A DNA stretch of 64,000 nucleotides from Chrysophaeum taylorii (GCA_029834535.1 JAQMWT010000565.1:1-64000), one strand, 5' to 3'. Shown: positions 37,871 to 48,126, counted from the first letter of the stretch. Made by a program: numbers and translations. Notes: generated from the letters alone by a model not told the origin.

Positions 37871-39039
37871 ACGTGTGATTCCGAATTCATTACAACCAAA
37901 AGTATTATAATCGAAGATGCAGAATACTATCTTTTTTTTTGGCTACAACTTGAGGCGGCGGCGGTGGCGGCGGCGACGACGGTTGAGAAACCGCCCCCCC
38001 TAAAAAGGTAAGTCTGTCCTTACAGGCTCTCTGTCGCGTTGGCAAACCCGAGGACATCTTCTTCTGGATCGGCGGCTCCACCCTACAGCACACGTGCTGC
38101 GCAATAACGACAACGCCACCCGGGCGGGCGGGCGTCTACACGCGCAATGTCGTCTACTTAGAGGTCGGTCGGTCCTCGGGTAGCCGTCCTCTCATCCCGC
38201 ACCAGCAGAGTCGTCGAGCGCAGAGCCCAACAGGCGCAGCACCGACTCTTGCGCGTTTCTAAACTCTCCGACTAACTCTCTATCGAAAGGGCGAATCATC
38301 ATGCGTGCCCAAGGAAAAGAGAACGAAGAGGTGGTGCGCCGTTAGAAAGACGAGTGTTTGCGGGGGAACGGAGCGCGCACAAAATTTTGTGGGGTTTGAG
38401 ATTCGGGACCGAGTGAACTAACTGGCCCTGTCGAACTCTAAAACCCAATATTCTTTCTTTCTTTCTTCTGTTACGAGGGGAGGCGCTGCAAAAAAAATGT
38501 GTCCACAATAATCGGACGGGCCGCCCGTCTGAAGAAGATGATGATGATCATCATCATTATCATCAAGGAACGAACCCAGTCTCTCCCTTGATGATTCGGC
38601 GTCACTACTAGTCACGCACGCAGATCATCTCCCTTTGCCCGGAGCGCACGAGCAGCAGCAGTAGCAGAATGATGAGGCTACTACTAGTCGCGGGCGAGAA
38701 GCTGAGTGTTTCTACACACGACGGTGCCGCGAGCTTGCAGCGTGTGGCATCAAGTAGTAAAAAGCTCTAGCATTGAGACAGCGAAATATAATAGACGTCG
38801 CCACCGGGCAACTAAACGGCACGCGTGGCACGCCGCCGCCGCCCATTAGTATTATCAACCAATCAATTACGAATCAAACCCAGGGGGCCTGCCTTGCCTC
38901 GGGACCTACTATGGTCCCAACCCCCCGTAATATTATACGCACCTAGACGGGGGGACTTGGCCGCACACGCGAGGGAGGGCGGTGCGGGGAAAGGGCCAGC
39001 GGTGTATGAGGAGGAGGAGGAGGAGGCAAAGTGGCGGTG
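37871..39039. other. Intergenic, no gene seen
   Basis: 1.17 kb. I looked for tRNA, snRNA and small ORFs and found nothing convincing. A perfect 20-bp palindrome of GAT/ATC triplets lies at 38538-38557. Confidence 0.5.
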
Positions 39040-39850
39040 CTAGTCGTCGGCGAGGAGGTTGGCGCGGACTAGGGCGCGGGGGGGCGCGGTCGTCACGAGC
39101 CTTATGCCGGTTGCCTCGTAGGCGGCCTGCAGCCGTTCGAGAAGCTCGAGGAGCTGGCCGACCGGGTCGACGATGGGTCGCTGCCATTTGGCGAGCCTAA
39201 TGGCAGTCACGACGTCGAAGTGGCCTTTGCGCATCATAAAGGATACTCCTACGCGCAAAAATGAAAAGGCGCACACAAAGCAACAGACCCGTGGTGCCGG
39301 CGCGGTGCGCGCCCGCGAGGCAGTGGACCATGACGTTGTGTCCGGCGGCGAGTTTAGAGTCGATCCACGCGTGGCAGCCGTGTTCGAAAAACGCGAGAAT
39401 TCCCGCGTGCGTTTCGACCTTTGGCGCGCGCCACCAGTGCGACACAGGAAAGCGCTTGTAGGAAAAGCGCGGGTCCCGTTCGAAGAAGTTGGCCGTCGAG
39501 GCGTCCTGGCAATTGACAACGTGAAAGATGGCCTCGCTCGCGAGAACGCTCTCGGAACGCGCGGCCGTTTGATTCCCGATAAAGAGCTTCGCGCCCGTCC
39601 CGGGGTGCTGGTAGACGCAGTCCATGTTCCGATACTTCTCGCGCGACCGGATCCCCTCCATATTCAGCCGCCGGAACAATAAACGCGCCTCCTCGTCCCA
39701 ATCCTTGTCGCGCGGCGTCCGCGGCGTGCGCGGCGACGAAGTCTGCACGTACAGACTGCTCATCGGAGACGGGGACGTCGGGTTTGCCGTTCCTTCGGCG
39801 AACGATGCCCGTTTGCCCAGGCCCATTTCCTTCTCCACGACCGCTGCCAC
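39040..39850 (-). CDS. Dual-specificity protein phosphatase, two exons
   Basis: Dephosphorylates phospho-Tyr and phospho-Ser/Thr. Exon 1 is 39289-39850, exon 2 39040-39248; a 40-bp intron (39249-39288, GT..GCGTAG) is inferred because the active-site block then continues A-G-T-T-G-V-S-F-M-M-R and reaches R-P-I-V-D-P-V-G-Q-L-L-E-L-L, the helix that normally follows. Together they give 256 residues in frame. The signature is H-C-L-A-G-A-H-R-A-G-T with Cys177 and Arg183; the general acid Asp is not obvious. A Ser/Pro/Thr-rich N-terminus (T-S-S-P-R-T-P-R-T-P) looks phosphorylatable. Without the intron, both frames end early. Confidence 0.82.
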
Positions 39851-40051
39851 CTTGCTTCACCCTAAGTGTGGCGGCGACCGACTCGGGGATACCGACAGAC
39901 CGACCGTTTTTTATGACCGTTGGCGGCTCAAGGTGTTTGTTTACTGGCGCTTTTTTTTGCCAGTAGTTCGGGGGGGGGGGATCGGCAGCAGCTTTCAACT
40001 CCCCCCGCAGGGTATATCATCATCATCATCGTTATCATCATCATCTAGCCA

Positions 40052-40082
<31 letters not shown>

Positions 40083-40203
40083 ACTCATGTAATACACGAA
40101 TCGCCCCAATAGAAGAATATTAATATAGCGCGGTCAGTATCTGCTGTAACCCCGATGTAGCCAGCCACCCACTTCGTGTAGCGCGGTCAGTACCTATAGC
40201 TAG
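39851..40203. other. Intergenic, no gene seen
   Basis: Promoter of the phosphatase and 3' region of the methyltransferase; contains a CATCAT run near 40017-40044, a GCC run near 40054-40080, and two similar short segments ending AGCGCGGTCAGTA near 40127-40140 and 40180-40192. Confidence 0.45.
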
Positions 40204-41348
40204 CTAGCTGCTTTCCCCGACGTACCCTGCCACCCACTTCGTGTTTTCGAGCTCGCGTTGGAGGACACCCTGGATGAAGGACGCGTTGCAGCGGGTTTCG
40301 CGTCGAGTAGTGACGGTGAAAAGAACGGGCTCGGTGATGTCGACAGCGCGCGGAAGGAGCGCGAGGTGCGTCCCCGGACACGCGCGGAGGTAGTCGTAGA
40401 GCGCACGAGCTTCCTCGGTGGGCCAAATTTTCTTTCTGGGTGAGTACCCGAGCTCGTGGAAGTGCAGCAAGGTGCGCGGCTGGACGTGGGGATGGAGCTG
40501 GACGAGGGACTCGAAACTGCCGAGATACAAATCGCAATCAACCGAGACGCCAACGAGCGTGGATCCGGGTCCGAGGCGACCCACGAATTTTGGTATGGTG
40601 TCTTTAAACCACCCCGCGTGCAGCTCGACGCCGGGAGGCACCGGCGGCGTCCGACCGTCCAGATTGAACGCTCCTCGCCGCATCACCCCAGCCCAGTCGG
40701 CGGGTAGTCCGCGAAACGAATCAAATCCATGGAGCGCCGCGCGGTCGTCGAGTAAGCGGCGCGTGACGTTGGCCGAAACGCCCGTGTGGACGCCCAATTC
40801 TACCCAGTGTTCGCCGGGCGGCTGGTGGCGCTGTAGCCCGTACGCGAGGAGAGCATAACTGTGGAAAATGGGCCATCCGTAAAACGGATCGAAAATTTTG
40901 CCCTTGACACCTACACACGTGTTCTAGAACACGCGCTCCGGCGGGAGCACTCACGCTCGTCCTGGCCAAATCCTATCGCGATTTCGCGCTGCTCTGACAG
41001 GCTTAATTTTTGCCGCCAGATCAGCGCTATCAAGAGCTCGTCGAAGAACGCGGTGCTGTTGGGAGTCGCCACAATAGCACCATGTCGCTGCTCGCACGCG
41101 TCGTCGACGCACCAAATCACGCTGCTGTTTGGGGGTCGACGCACAACCCCCTGTTTCGCCTTGGCCTTGCCCGCCGACGTAGCCTGCGCGCCGAGCGCCG
41201 ACTGAGCGCACGGATCGAGCGAGAGGTGGCCAAACAAGAATCCAGAGCAAAACATCATGATCATCGTCCCGCCTATCCCGGTGAAGAGACATGCCTTCAT
41301 CTCGTCCAGATGTGCATGGAATCCTTTAGTGACGACTTTTCTTGACAA
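40204..41348 (-). CDS. Type II membrane protein with TylF-like SAM-dependent methyltransferase domain, two exons
   Basis: Exon 1 is 40955-41348 and exon 2 40204-40910, giving 366 residues; the 44-bp intron (40911-40954) has donor GTGAGT and acceptor GTGTAG, and joining them gives K-I-F-D-P-F-Y-G-W-P-I-F-H-S-Y. Residues about 19-41 are one membrane helix (L-F-T-G-I-G-G-T-M-I-M-M-F), so the enzyme part is probably lumenal. The methyltransferase has motif I V-E-L-G-V-H-T-G (168-175), then G-F-D-S-F-R-G-L-P and V-S-V-D-C-D-L-Y, the sugar/macrocin O-methyltransferase pattern (F-D-x-F-E-G-L-P; D-x-D-x-Y). Likely methylates a sugar or related acceptor in the secretory pathway (inference). Confidence 0.78.
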
Positions 41349-42285
41349 ACTTCGCGAAGCCGACAGTATTTCGGTATCTGGGCAGGAAGCGAGGTCCTAT
41401 GTATCTAGAATATCCTGACTAGCCGTCGCGTAAGAGAAAATGTGCTGCTGACAAAATACATTGCATGCGCGCATTTGGGGGGGGTCCCTTCAACTCGTGA
41501 TTGGCGCGCCGATGTTGAATGGATTAAGGGCTGGGGGACTGTTGATGGCAACGAATGTGATTTGCATTGAGTGAAGTCTACGGCCATTTTTGGCGGCAGC
41601 GGCGCTGCTTCGCGACCGCCCTTTTCGCTACTGCTTATCAGAGTCTGCTTCACTTGCCTTAGCAAGACGCTGGCGCGATTGGCCCGCATGCGCGGGTACG
41701 AAGGTCATTATATAGGTTAGCGTGGGTGAGCGTCGCGCGCGGCTTTCTGGTCGTTGTTGCGGCCCGAGCTTCTGCTTATACGAGTCTGTATCACGCCTCG
41801 AAGAGCGGCACTGGCATCGCAGTCGTAAAGATGCTCTAGCCCCGCGGGGCCATCTCGAAGCTCTTGGTCTCGCTCCGCCCGACGCGACTCGTGATCATGG
41901 TGCTTGTCTGCCGCCTGCCGATTTTGCGCCGGCTCGCGCTCCTTCTTCTCTGCCGCCCGCCGCTTTTCCGCCCGCTCGCGCTGATTTTCCGCCCGCTCGC
42001 GCTCCTTTTCCTTCTCTTCAGGCTGCGCGCTAGCAGCGCTAGCTAGGCGCTAGGACGAATTTCGCGCCCCATTATTGGATTACCGATCGTTTTTTGTGTA
42101 CTTCAAATTATCTGATTTTGAATCGTCAACGGCTAGCATCATTTTTGGAGGACGGACGGACGGACGGACGGACGCCCACCCCCCCCTTTTCTCGTTCTGT
42201 AGCCGTTGATTTCCAACAGCAGAGTATTCATAATACATGCCTGTCTTCTTCCCCCCCGGCCTCCGGTCCCCCCGGCCTCCGGGGA
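41349..42285. other. Intergenic with a charged coding-like fragment
   Basis: No complete gene. On the minus strand 41717-42055 is open without an ATG in frame at its left and reads E-K-E-R-E-R-A-E-N-Q-R-E-R-A-E-K-R-R-A-A, a charged helix; it could be an exon or a gene remnant. The unit GCGAGCGGGCGGAAAA is repeated in it. Confidence 0.35.
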
Positions 42286-42951
42286 TCAGGAAACGACGTC
42301 CGCGGCGAAGGCGAGATCAAGGCGTGCTGCGATTGCGCGGATCCAGGCCGTGTCCTTAGGGGACAATGCCCGTTTGGTGTCGCAGGCGACCAGAAGCCGC
42401 GTATCGCCGACGGGGACGATAAGGGCGGAGGGCGTGTTTCTGGGGAGGCACTGAAAATCGACGCGCGCGGGAAGGGCCTGCAAATCCGGGTAGTATGTCT
42501 CCCCCCGGACGACCCCAAGGGCCGTTGTGTCGATAGGCTTGGGGCCCAACGTACCGTAACGGAAGAGAGTCTTGTCGCCTCGCCACGCTAGCACCGATCT
42601 CACGGACGGGATCGAGTCGGCGACGGTCGTCGCCGCCCAGCTCGCCGCCGTGAGCTGCGGCCCGCGCAGGTCGGCCGCAAAGCTCACGCCGCGCACGCCC
42701 TCAAGCGCCACAGTGTCCTCGGTCCGCTTCACGACCTCGCGCGTCGACAGCCCTTCTAGGATGAGTCCGCACAACGCGGCCGTACACAGCAAATCAACCC
42801 GCGACTGCGCGTCCATGGCGAGGTTGCCCGCGAGGAACGCTCGGTTGGCGGCCTGGGCGACGAGCCCCGCGCTCCCTAGCGCGATCTTCGTGTTCGCCTG
42901 CAACGCGCGACCGCCTCGACACGTGAACGATGCAACCAATACAAACAGCAT
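42286..42951 (-). CDS. CCB2/CCB4-like cytochrome b6f heme-assembly factor (tentative)
   Basis: 221 residues from ATG 42951. The N-terminus M-L-F-V-L-V-A-S-F-T-C-R-G-G-R-A-L is a short signal-peptide-like run, fitting plastid targeting. A hydrophobic helix around S-R-V-D-L-L-C-T-A-A-L-C-G-L-I-L-E-G is followed by a soluble GAF-like domain (L-F-R-Y-G-T-L-G, Y-P-D-L-Q-A-L, A-L-I-V-P-V-G-D-T-R-L-L-V-A) as in CCB2/CCB4, which attach heme c(i) to cytochrome b6. The assignment rests on overall order and short motifs only. A longer upstream frame (to 43197) is Gly/Arg/Pro-rich and unlikely to be translated. Confidence 0.55.
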   Translation of the reverse strand: MLFVLVASFTCRGGRALQANTKIALGSAGLVAQAANRAFLAGNLAMDAQSRVDLLCTAALCGLILEGLSTREVVKRTEDTVALEGVRGVSFAADLRGPQLTAASWAATTVADSIPSVRSVLAWRGDKTLFRYGTLGPKPIDTTALGVVRGETYYPDLQALPARVDFQCLPRNTPSALIVPVGDTRLLVACDTKRALSPKDTAWIRAIAARLDLAFAADVVS

Positions 42952-43222
42952 AATATCCAAATAACGGCACGATCCGGAATTGTTTTGGCGCTTTTTAACC
43001 CCCTTCGTGGTCACCCCGTATACTACGTAAGTCCCGGGCCCGCCGCCTGCCAGTGCCACTCTCGCCGGGGCGACGCGGCCTGCTCCCCGTGGGGCTGCCG
43101 GTACACTCCGGGTCCCTCGCACACGACCCCCCCCCCCCCGGGGTGTGCGCCATACCCGGGCCCTCTCCGAGCCCGCTCCAACATATGGAGTGTTCACTAC
43201 ATAATTCAGATTGGAGCTGCTC

Positions 43223-44029
43223 CTAGAGGCGGGGGCCCTCGTCCATGCGCATCGTCAGCTGATCTTGGGTATGCCGTGCGATTGCGTTTATCAAAGCACG
43301 GGCGAATGCGGCCGTGGTGACCTCGAGGACGACGAAGGAGAGCTGGAGACTGAAGTGCAAGACGCTGCCATAGGCGAAGAGGCTGAACATGGCGATCACG
43401 AAGCTGTCGAGGCTCTTCATGATGCACAGTACCTGCCGTAGTCTCGGCGGCGTACAGCACGATAAGGAGCCTACCTGGAACGTGCGGAGTAATCCGCAAC
43501 CGCAGCAGTCGCAGCACGGTCGATTGAGCGTCCTTACGCCGTAGACGCCGATGACGAGGACGATGGTCTCGAAAAAGATCGAGCCGGCGGCATCCGCAGG
43601 GCTTTGGGCTCTGAGGGAACAGTTATTATTACAACGCAGAAAACGACGCGAGCACCTGTTGCGCGCAGCTACGACAATGTTGGCAAACCGCAGCCCGAAG
43701 CTAACATATGCGAGGAAGAGCACCCGCCTCGAGAGTGAATCGATCTGGGCCCCTGTCTCCGAGATACCGTCCACGCCGCGCATCACCGCCGCTTGCGGCA
43801 TGGCGCCGTCTGGTGTAATGGTGAGCATAACGCCGTCTGCTGCTGTGCCGGCCGTGGTAACCACTACGTCGTCCGGTGCGCTGGCGACGACCACTGCCAC
43901 GGGCAATGCCTCCTGTGGCAGTGCCTCCATCGGTCCTCTCAAAAGCGTCAAGAACAAACATTTCAAAAATCCGTTGTTTTGCATCATGGTGAGTCGTGCC
44001 GTTGCGTTTTTTCGTCCGTGTCCTCGCAC
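43223..44029 (-). CDS. Membrane protein with Cys-rich cluster, unknown
   Basis: 268 residues. Hydrophobic helices are seen at about 20-32, 105-122 (L-F-L-A-Y-V-S-F-G-L-R-F-A-N-I-V-V), 150-165 (F-F-E-T-I-V-L-V-I-G-V-Y-G) and 208-250. A C-C-D-C-C-G-C-G cluster (about 174-181), followed by C-C, may be palmitoylated or bind metal. The alanine/valine/threonine-rich segment near 40-80 looks lumenal. The alternating reading-frame evidence is weak, so this may be only part of a gene. No family recognised. Confidence 0.45.
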   Translation of the reverse strand: MRGHGRKNATARLTMMQNNGFLKCLFLTLLRGPMEALPQEALPVAVVVASAPDDVVVTTAGTAADGVMLTITPDGAMPQAAVMRGVDGISETGAQIDSLSRRVLFLAYVSFGLRFANIVVAARNRCSRRFLRCNNNCSLRAQSPADAAGSIFFETIVLVIGVYGVRTLNRPCCDCCGCGLLRTFQVGSLSCCTPPRLRQVLCIMKSLDSFVIAMFSLFAYGSVLHFSLQLSFVVLEVTTAAFARALINAIARHTQDQLTMRMDEGPRL

Positions 44030-44775
44030 AGTTATTAATTATTATTATTAGGGCACACCTGGGCCGGCTCGACTCGACGGATCATCATCAGTCTGAGTGG
44101 GCGTAGGTCGGCGGGATGGTGTCGACAAGAACGAAGGGCTGAACCCGTTGAAGGTCGTCCGCCCTCGGTCTTAAATTCGCCGCCGGTGGCAGTGGCTTTG
44201 CTGGGCCTGAAGGAGCAGAAGAGTGCTGCTATGGAAGCCCGGCTGAGACCAATCTCGAAGGTGCGCGCCAAATCGAGCGCTACGATAGAGTCTATGCGCG
44301 CGTAATTTGAAGGCCCGCATCAGAGGAAAGCCGCCTCGACAGATTTGGCCGGACGGCCCTCGATGCCGCGCGTGCCCGCGCATTCGACGCGCGCAATGCA
44401 TGCGGTGCGCCCATGACATGCCGTTGCCCTCGTTGTTGGTCTCGTCAAGAAGCACCCCGCCTCTGTTGCTAAGAAGACAGACACCTCGAGCGCGACCCGC
44501 GACGACTCAAGGAAAGCGGCCCCACAATACGGTTTGTTTCAGCCACTGATCGTGCCGACACGTCGCGCCCAGGCACGATCGCCAACGGATCCTTCCTGAT
44601 CCCCACGACGAAGGATGATCTGCGCTGAGAACTCGACGAAAATGCATGCTGCCGCGGCGGGATTTCGCGATTTGACTCGGGAGATGCATAATTTTGTGAG
44701 GGCTCGGGGCTGGCTGGTTGGCTCAAAGGGAATCGACCGATAGATATAGGAGACGAAGGAGAAGAAGAAAGCCTA
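44030..44775. other. Intergenic, no gene seen
   Basis: About 0.75 kb; open frames on both strands lack recognisable domains and no RNA gene was found. Confidence 0.45.
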
Positions 44776-45829
44776 CTATGTTTTGGCGTTGGCGTAAAGA
44801 AAAACGCCCGCGGCCGCGATGAGAATGCCGGCGGCGCCCGCGAGGGAGAGGGGCGTGCGGAAGTAGAGGGTGGTGACGGCGATGACGACGACACGGCGGC
44901 AGACGTTGAGGACAGCGTGTGTGGTCGTCGAGACGCGGTTGAGAACCATGAAGGAGGCGAGGTTGTAGGCCGAGTAGCCGAGACCGTTGGCGAACAACGC
45001 CGCGACGAAGAATGGCAAGCTGATGCCGGGTGCTTCGATCACGCGGGCGGGGTCGCCGCGAAGGAAGGCGCAGACGATAAAGACGGGAAAGCCGAACCTC
45101 GAGACGTGGTAAAAAAGCACGACGGCCGACTTGGCGGGCGCGGACGAGGGGCACGATTGCTTGAGCTGTTTGACGAAGACGGCTCGAAGCGAGAAGCAGA
45201 CGTTCGAGCCGAGGGTAACGAGCGTCGCGAGCGAGAGTACGGGGGCGGTGTCCTCGGTGGCGGTGGCGAGCGCGATGCCAAGGACGATCGGCGCGAGCGA
45301 GAGGTACGTAGCGACGCTTTCTCGCTCGCCCAACCACGAAGCGGCCAGCGCGGCCGTCGAGACCGGTTCGCCGGCCTTTACCGTCTCGACGAACGAGGCG
45401 GCAGCCATGGCGAATGCCAGATTCGTCAGCAAAAAGCCCATAGCGTAGGCCGCGGCCGTCTTGGCGACCGCCCTCGTTTCCGAGTTCCGGGTCAACCGCA
45501 ACGCGCCGTTGCTCGCCGAAAGCATCGACCACGACCCACAGGTCGCTGTCAGAAATTGGCACGCGCAGAGTAGCAACGGCACCTCGGCCATTTGCATGCA
45601 CATTTTCGAGGTGGTGATCGCAAGTACGCTTGATCCGTACCACGCGACTACCTGAGAACAAAATCAAGTACGCGCCACACGCTCGACCCACCAGAAGGAT
45701 CAGCTCGACGCCTTCGCGCCCGCGACGCGACCCGCCCATGCCTTCTCCCCCTTCCTCGATGCTCTCTAGCTCGCCACCCCGCTTGCTTGTGGGACGGACG
45801 ATTATTGCCAGCGACGGCGACGAATCCAC
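44776..45829 (-). CDS. Triose-phosphate/nucleotide-sugar transporter family (TPT/DMT), two exons
   Basis: Exon 1 45692-45829 and exon 2 44776-45651 give 337 residues, the normal size; the 40-bp intron (donor GTGGGT, acceptor CTCAG) is inferred because it joins E-L-I-L-L to V-V-A-W-Y-G-S-S-V-L-A-I-T-T-S-K, the first membrane helix of TPT-type carriers. Eight to ten hydrophobic segments follow; S-L-A-P-I-V-L-G-I-A-L-A and F-S-L-R-A-V-F-V-K-Q-L match the family, and the last helices (V-S-T-T-T-H-A-V-L-N-V-C-R-R) contain the Lys/Arg pair region that binds phosphate in plastid members (here R-R). No signal peptide or ASAF motif is seen, so a Golgi or outer plastid membrane place is possible. Confidence 0.82.
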
Positions 45830-45939
45830 CGCTACAAAAGTTTTATTATTCGAGACTTATAATAATAATGGAATAAATAGGCTCGTTAATGGGTGGCATG
45901 AAGGATGTGGGTGGGTTTGTGGGGTATGATGGGTGGGTT

Positions 45940-46440
45940 TAAGTCGTTGGCGCCCATATCGTGGCAACCACGGCGGCATTTTCGAGAACAGAGGTGTGGC
46001 TCACCAAAGCCAGGTCGCCGCGTACAGAGGTGTGGCTCACCAAAGCCAGGTCACCGCGTAGAAAAGTAAAGGCCTGGAACATCGGAAACCTAAAAGACGC
46101 GAGACGCGGTTGAGGCCAGCACGACGAGCGTCGCGAACGACAGCCTCCTCGACGCCCGCGACGAGCACGATGCCCAATACGATCGGCGCGAGCGTGAGGA
46201 GGTCTGTCGCAGCATTTTCGTTGCGTTCCCACAACAGCCACGCCGCAAGTCCAGCCCTGTCTAGACGGGCTCGCCGGTCTTGATAGCCGACGGTTTTTTT
46301 TTTAATGGTGCGTTCCGGCGGCGCGCCCATTTCCTGCGGGAGATGCTCAGCCCTAGGACCGCCTCCGCTTTGATGTCGGCGGCCGAAAACAGAACTGACA
46401 GATTCTGGTGGTGATTGCGTTTGGCACGCCGAACGACGCA
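45940..46440 (-). pseudogene. Decayed tandem copy of the TPT-family transporter
   Basis: Fragments in several frames match the intact gene just downstream: L-T-L-A-P-I-V-L-G-I-V-L-V-A with preceding L-A-A-W-L-L-W-E-R-N-E (intact: S-L-A-P-I-V-L-G-I-A-L-A after A-S-W-L-G-E-R-E), and F-R-F-P-M-F-Q-A-F-T-F-L-R-G-D (intact: F-G-F-P-V-F-I-V-C-A-F-L-R-G-D). I-C-Q-F-C near 46385 matches C-A-C-Q-F-L. Most helices are missing and a short unit (R-G-D-L-A-L-V-S-H-T-S-V) is duplicated. Same strand, directly upstream of the intact gene, so it arose by tandem duplication. Confidence 0.78.
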
Positions 46441-46473
46441 CCCCCAGTCCCTACTAGCTGTGTAGGAGGAACA

Positions 46474-47802
46474 TTAGGATTCTGCTTCGCGCGGTGGTCT
46501 TTCGTCGTTGGTGCGCTTGAAGTGCGAGGCGAGCGTCCCTGCGACAAAGGCGAAGGTGGCGCACATCGGCACGGCCTTGACGTAGGTTGTGCCGATGCCG
46601 GCGTAGAGGCTGGAAAGGGGCAAGGTGCGAAGCGCGGTCCACCAGGACATTTCGGCGGTCCCTCTAACCTGTGCGCGGCGGCGCACGACGTCCAACGGGT
46701 GGACTACCGACTGCGCGGCGAGGCCGGCCGTCGTGCCGGCCGCAACCAAAAGAGCCGGCGTGACCTCGACGTCGTAGACGTCGGCGGCATGTTTGCAGAA
46801 GTCGACCGTCGCGTTCTGTATCGCGACGAAGGGCACGACGCTGAGGAGGGTTGGCGCGAGGCCGCGGAAGAGTCCGCGGGGGTTGGCGAGACTCGTCGCG
46901 ACGATCCTCGCCGGCGTCGAGGAGGTGCCTTGGAGGACGGTCAACCGCGCTCTCAAGACATCTCCGGGATACGTAAGGACGTTCGCGACGAGCGCGGCGA
47001 CGCTCGCGCAGGCCATGCGCCACGCGGGTTCCGCGGCGTCGATCTCGTCTCGATTGATCGGCGCCACACCAACGAGCTGATTGTAGAGGGTGCACGTGAT
47101 CGCGGCCGTCGGGAAGACCCGGGCGCAATTCAACACGTTGCCAGCGAAGAGTCCGCGCGAACCCTCGACGCGCGCGACGCGCCGTAGCTCGCGCCACGAC
47201 GAAAATTTTGCCGGATCGGTCGACACCTGCGCTGCCAACTTGACGCGCTCGAGCGGAGCGACGACCGTCCGCGACGCGACGCCGGCGAGGCCTCCCGTCA
47301 CGACCGTTTGCCACGCCTCGAGCCCGTGGATGTGCGGAATCGCGTCGTCGAACGACTGCCGCGCCGCATGGAGCGTCGCGCGCGGCACGAATTCGAAGGC
47401 GTCGACGAACTCCTCGAAGTCGATCTTCCCCGATCGGTCGATGTCGACGCGCCGCATCAGCTCCTTCGCGTTGACTCCTCCGACCTTCCTCAGCGCCTCG
47501 CGCAGCTCGACCTCGTCTATGAGACCATTCCCCGACTCGTCGACCTCCCGGAACACGGCCTGTAGTCTCCCGAGTGCGAACAGCTTGCCAAATTCCGCGC
47601 AGTCGAGGTCGCCGCTCCCGTCGTCGTCGACGCGTCGGAGGAGCCTCTTCAGCTCCGCCTCGCCTACCTTGACCCCAAGATCCAGCAGTGCCGCGCGCAG
47701 TTCGTGACGATTCAGTTTCTGCGACGAGTCCACGTCGTGCGCCCGAAACACGGCGCGCACGCGCTCCTCGTGCCGCCTCTCGATCGCCCGCAGTGTCGCC
47801 AT
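46474..47802 (-). CDS. Calcium-dependent mitochondrial solute carrier (SCaMC/APC type)
   Basis: Exchanges ATP-Mg or ADP for phosphate across the inner mitochondrial membrane under calcium control in known members. 442 residues. Four EF-hands: D23-E34 (D-V-D-S-S-Q-K-L), D59-E70 (D-D-D-G-S-G-D-L-D), D88-E99 (D-E-S-G-N-G-L-I-D) and D120-E131 (D-I-D-R-S-G-K-I-D); loops 2-4 look competent, loop 1 has Gln-Lys in place of the usual Gly and is weaker. A linking helix (about 145-160) precedes three carrier repeats with the P-x-D/E-x-x-K/R signatures V-A-P-L-E-R-V-K, T-Y-P-G-D-V-L-R and V-H-P-L-D-V-V-R. Repeat 2 has Gly-Asp within the signature (P-G-D). Confidence 0.92.
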   Translation of the reverse strand: MATLRAIERRHEERVRAVFRAHDVDSSQKLNRHELRAALLDLGVKVGEAELKRLLRRVDDDGSGDLDCAEFGKLFALGRLQAVFREVDESGNGLIDEVELREALRKVGGVNAKELMRRVDIDRSGKIDFEEFVDAFEFVPRATLHAARQSFDDAIPHIHGLEAWQTVVTGGLAGVASRTVVAPLERVKLAAQVSTDPAKFSSWRELRRVARVEGSRGLFAGNVLNCARVFPTAAITCTLYNQLVGVAPINRDEIDAAEPAWRMACASVAALVANVLTYPGDVLRARLTVLQGTSSTPARIVATSLANPRGLFRGLAPTLLSVVPFVAIQNATVDFCKHAADVYDVEVTPALLVAAGTTAGLAAQSVVHPLDVVRRRAQVRGTAEMSWWTALRTLPLSSLYAGIGTTYVKAVPMCATFAFVAGTLASHFKRTNDERPPREAES

Positions 47803-48126
47803 CGACGACCCGTCGTGGTCAAAGCCGTTCTACTACAAGAGAGTCGAACATTTTGTTTCCGTTTCACGACGAGAAAAAGGAAGAAATGAATTAATTTTCC
47901 CCCCGCGTGTCTTGCCCTATGCTCTTCGCCGCGCCCACTGCGGCTCGATTCGACGAGGGCCCAGTGGTGAGCCGAGTTTGTGGCGCCCTTGTTGCTTGGA
48001 ACCTGGGGCCGAGCTGCGCAATGAATAATAATAAAAATACATTGGAAAGGGGGGGGGGGTTCATTATTTATTCGTACGAATGGGGTCGCGCGATTTTCCT
48101 TGGAGGTGGCGACATTCATGCGCATA
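47803..48126. other. Intergenic, no gene seen
   Basis: Promoter of the carrier gene and 3' region of the next; an 11-G homopolymer lies at 48049-48059. Confidence 0.45.
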
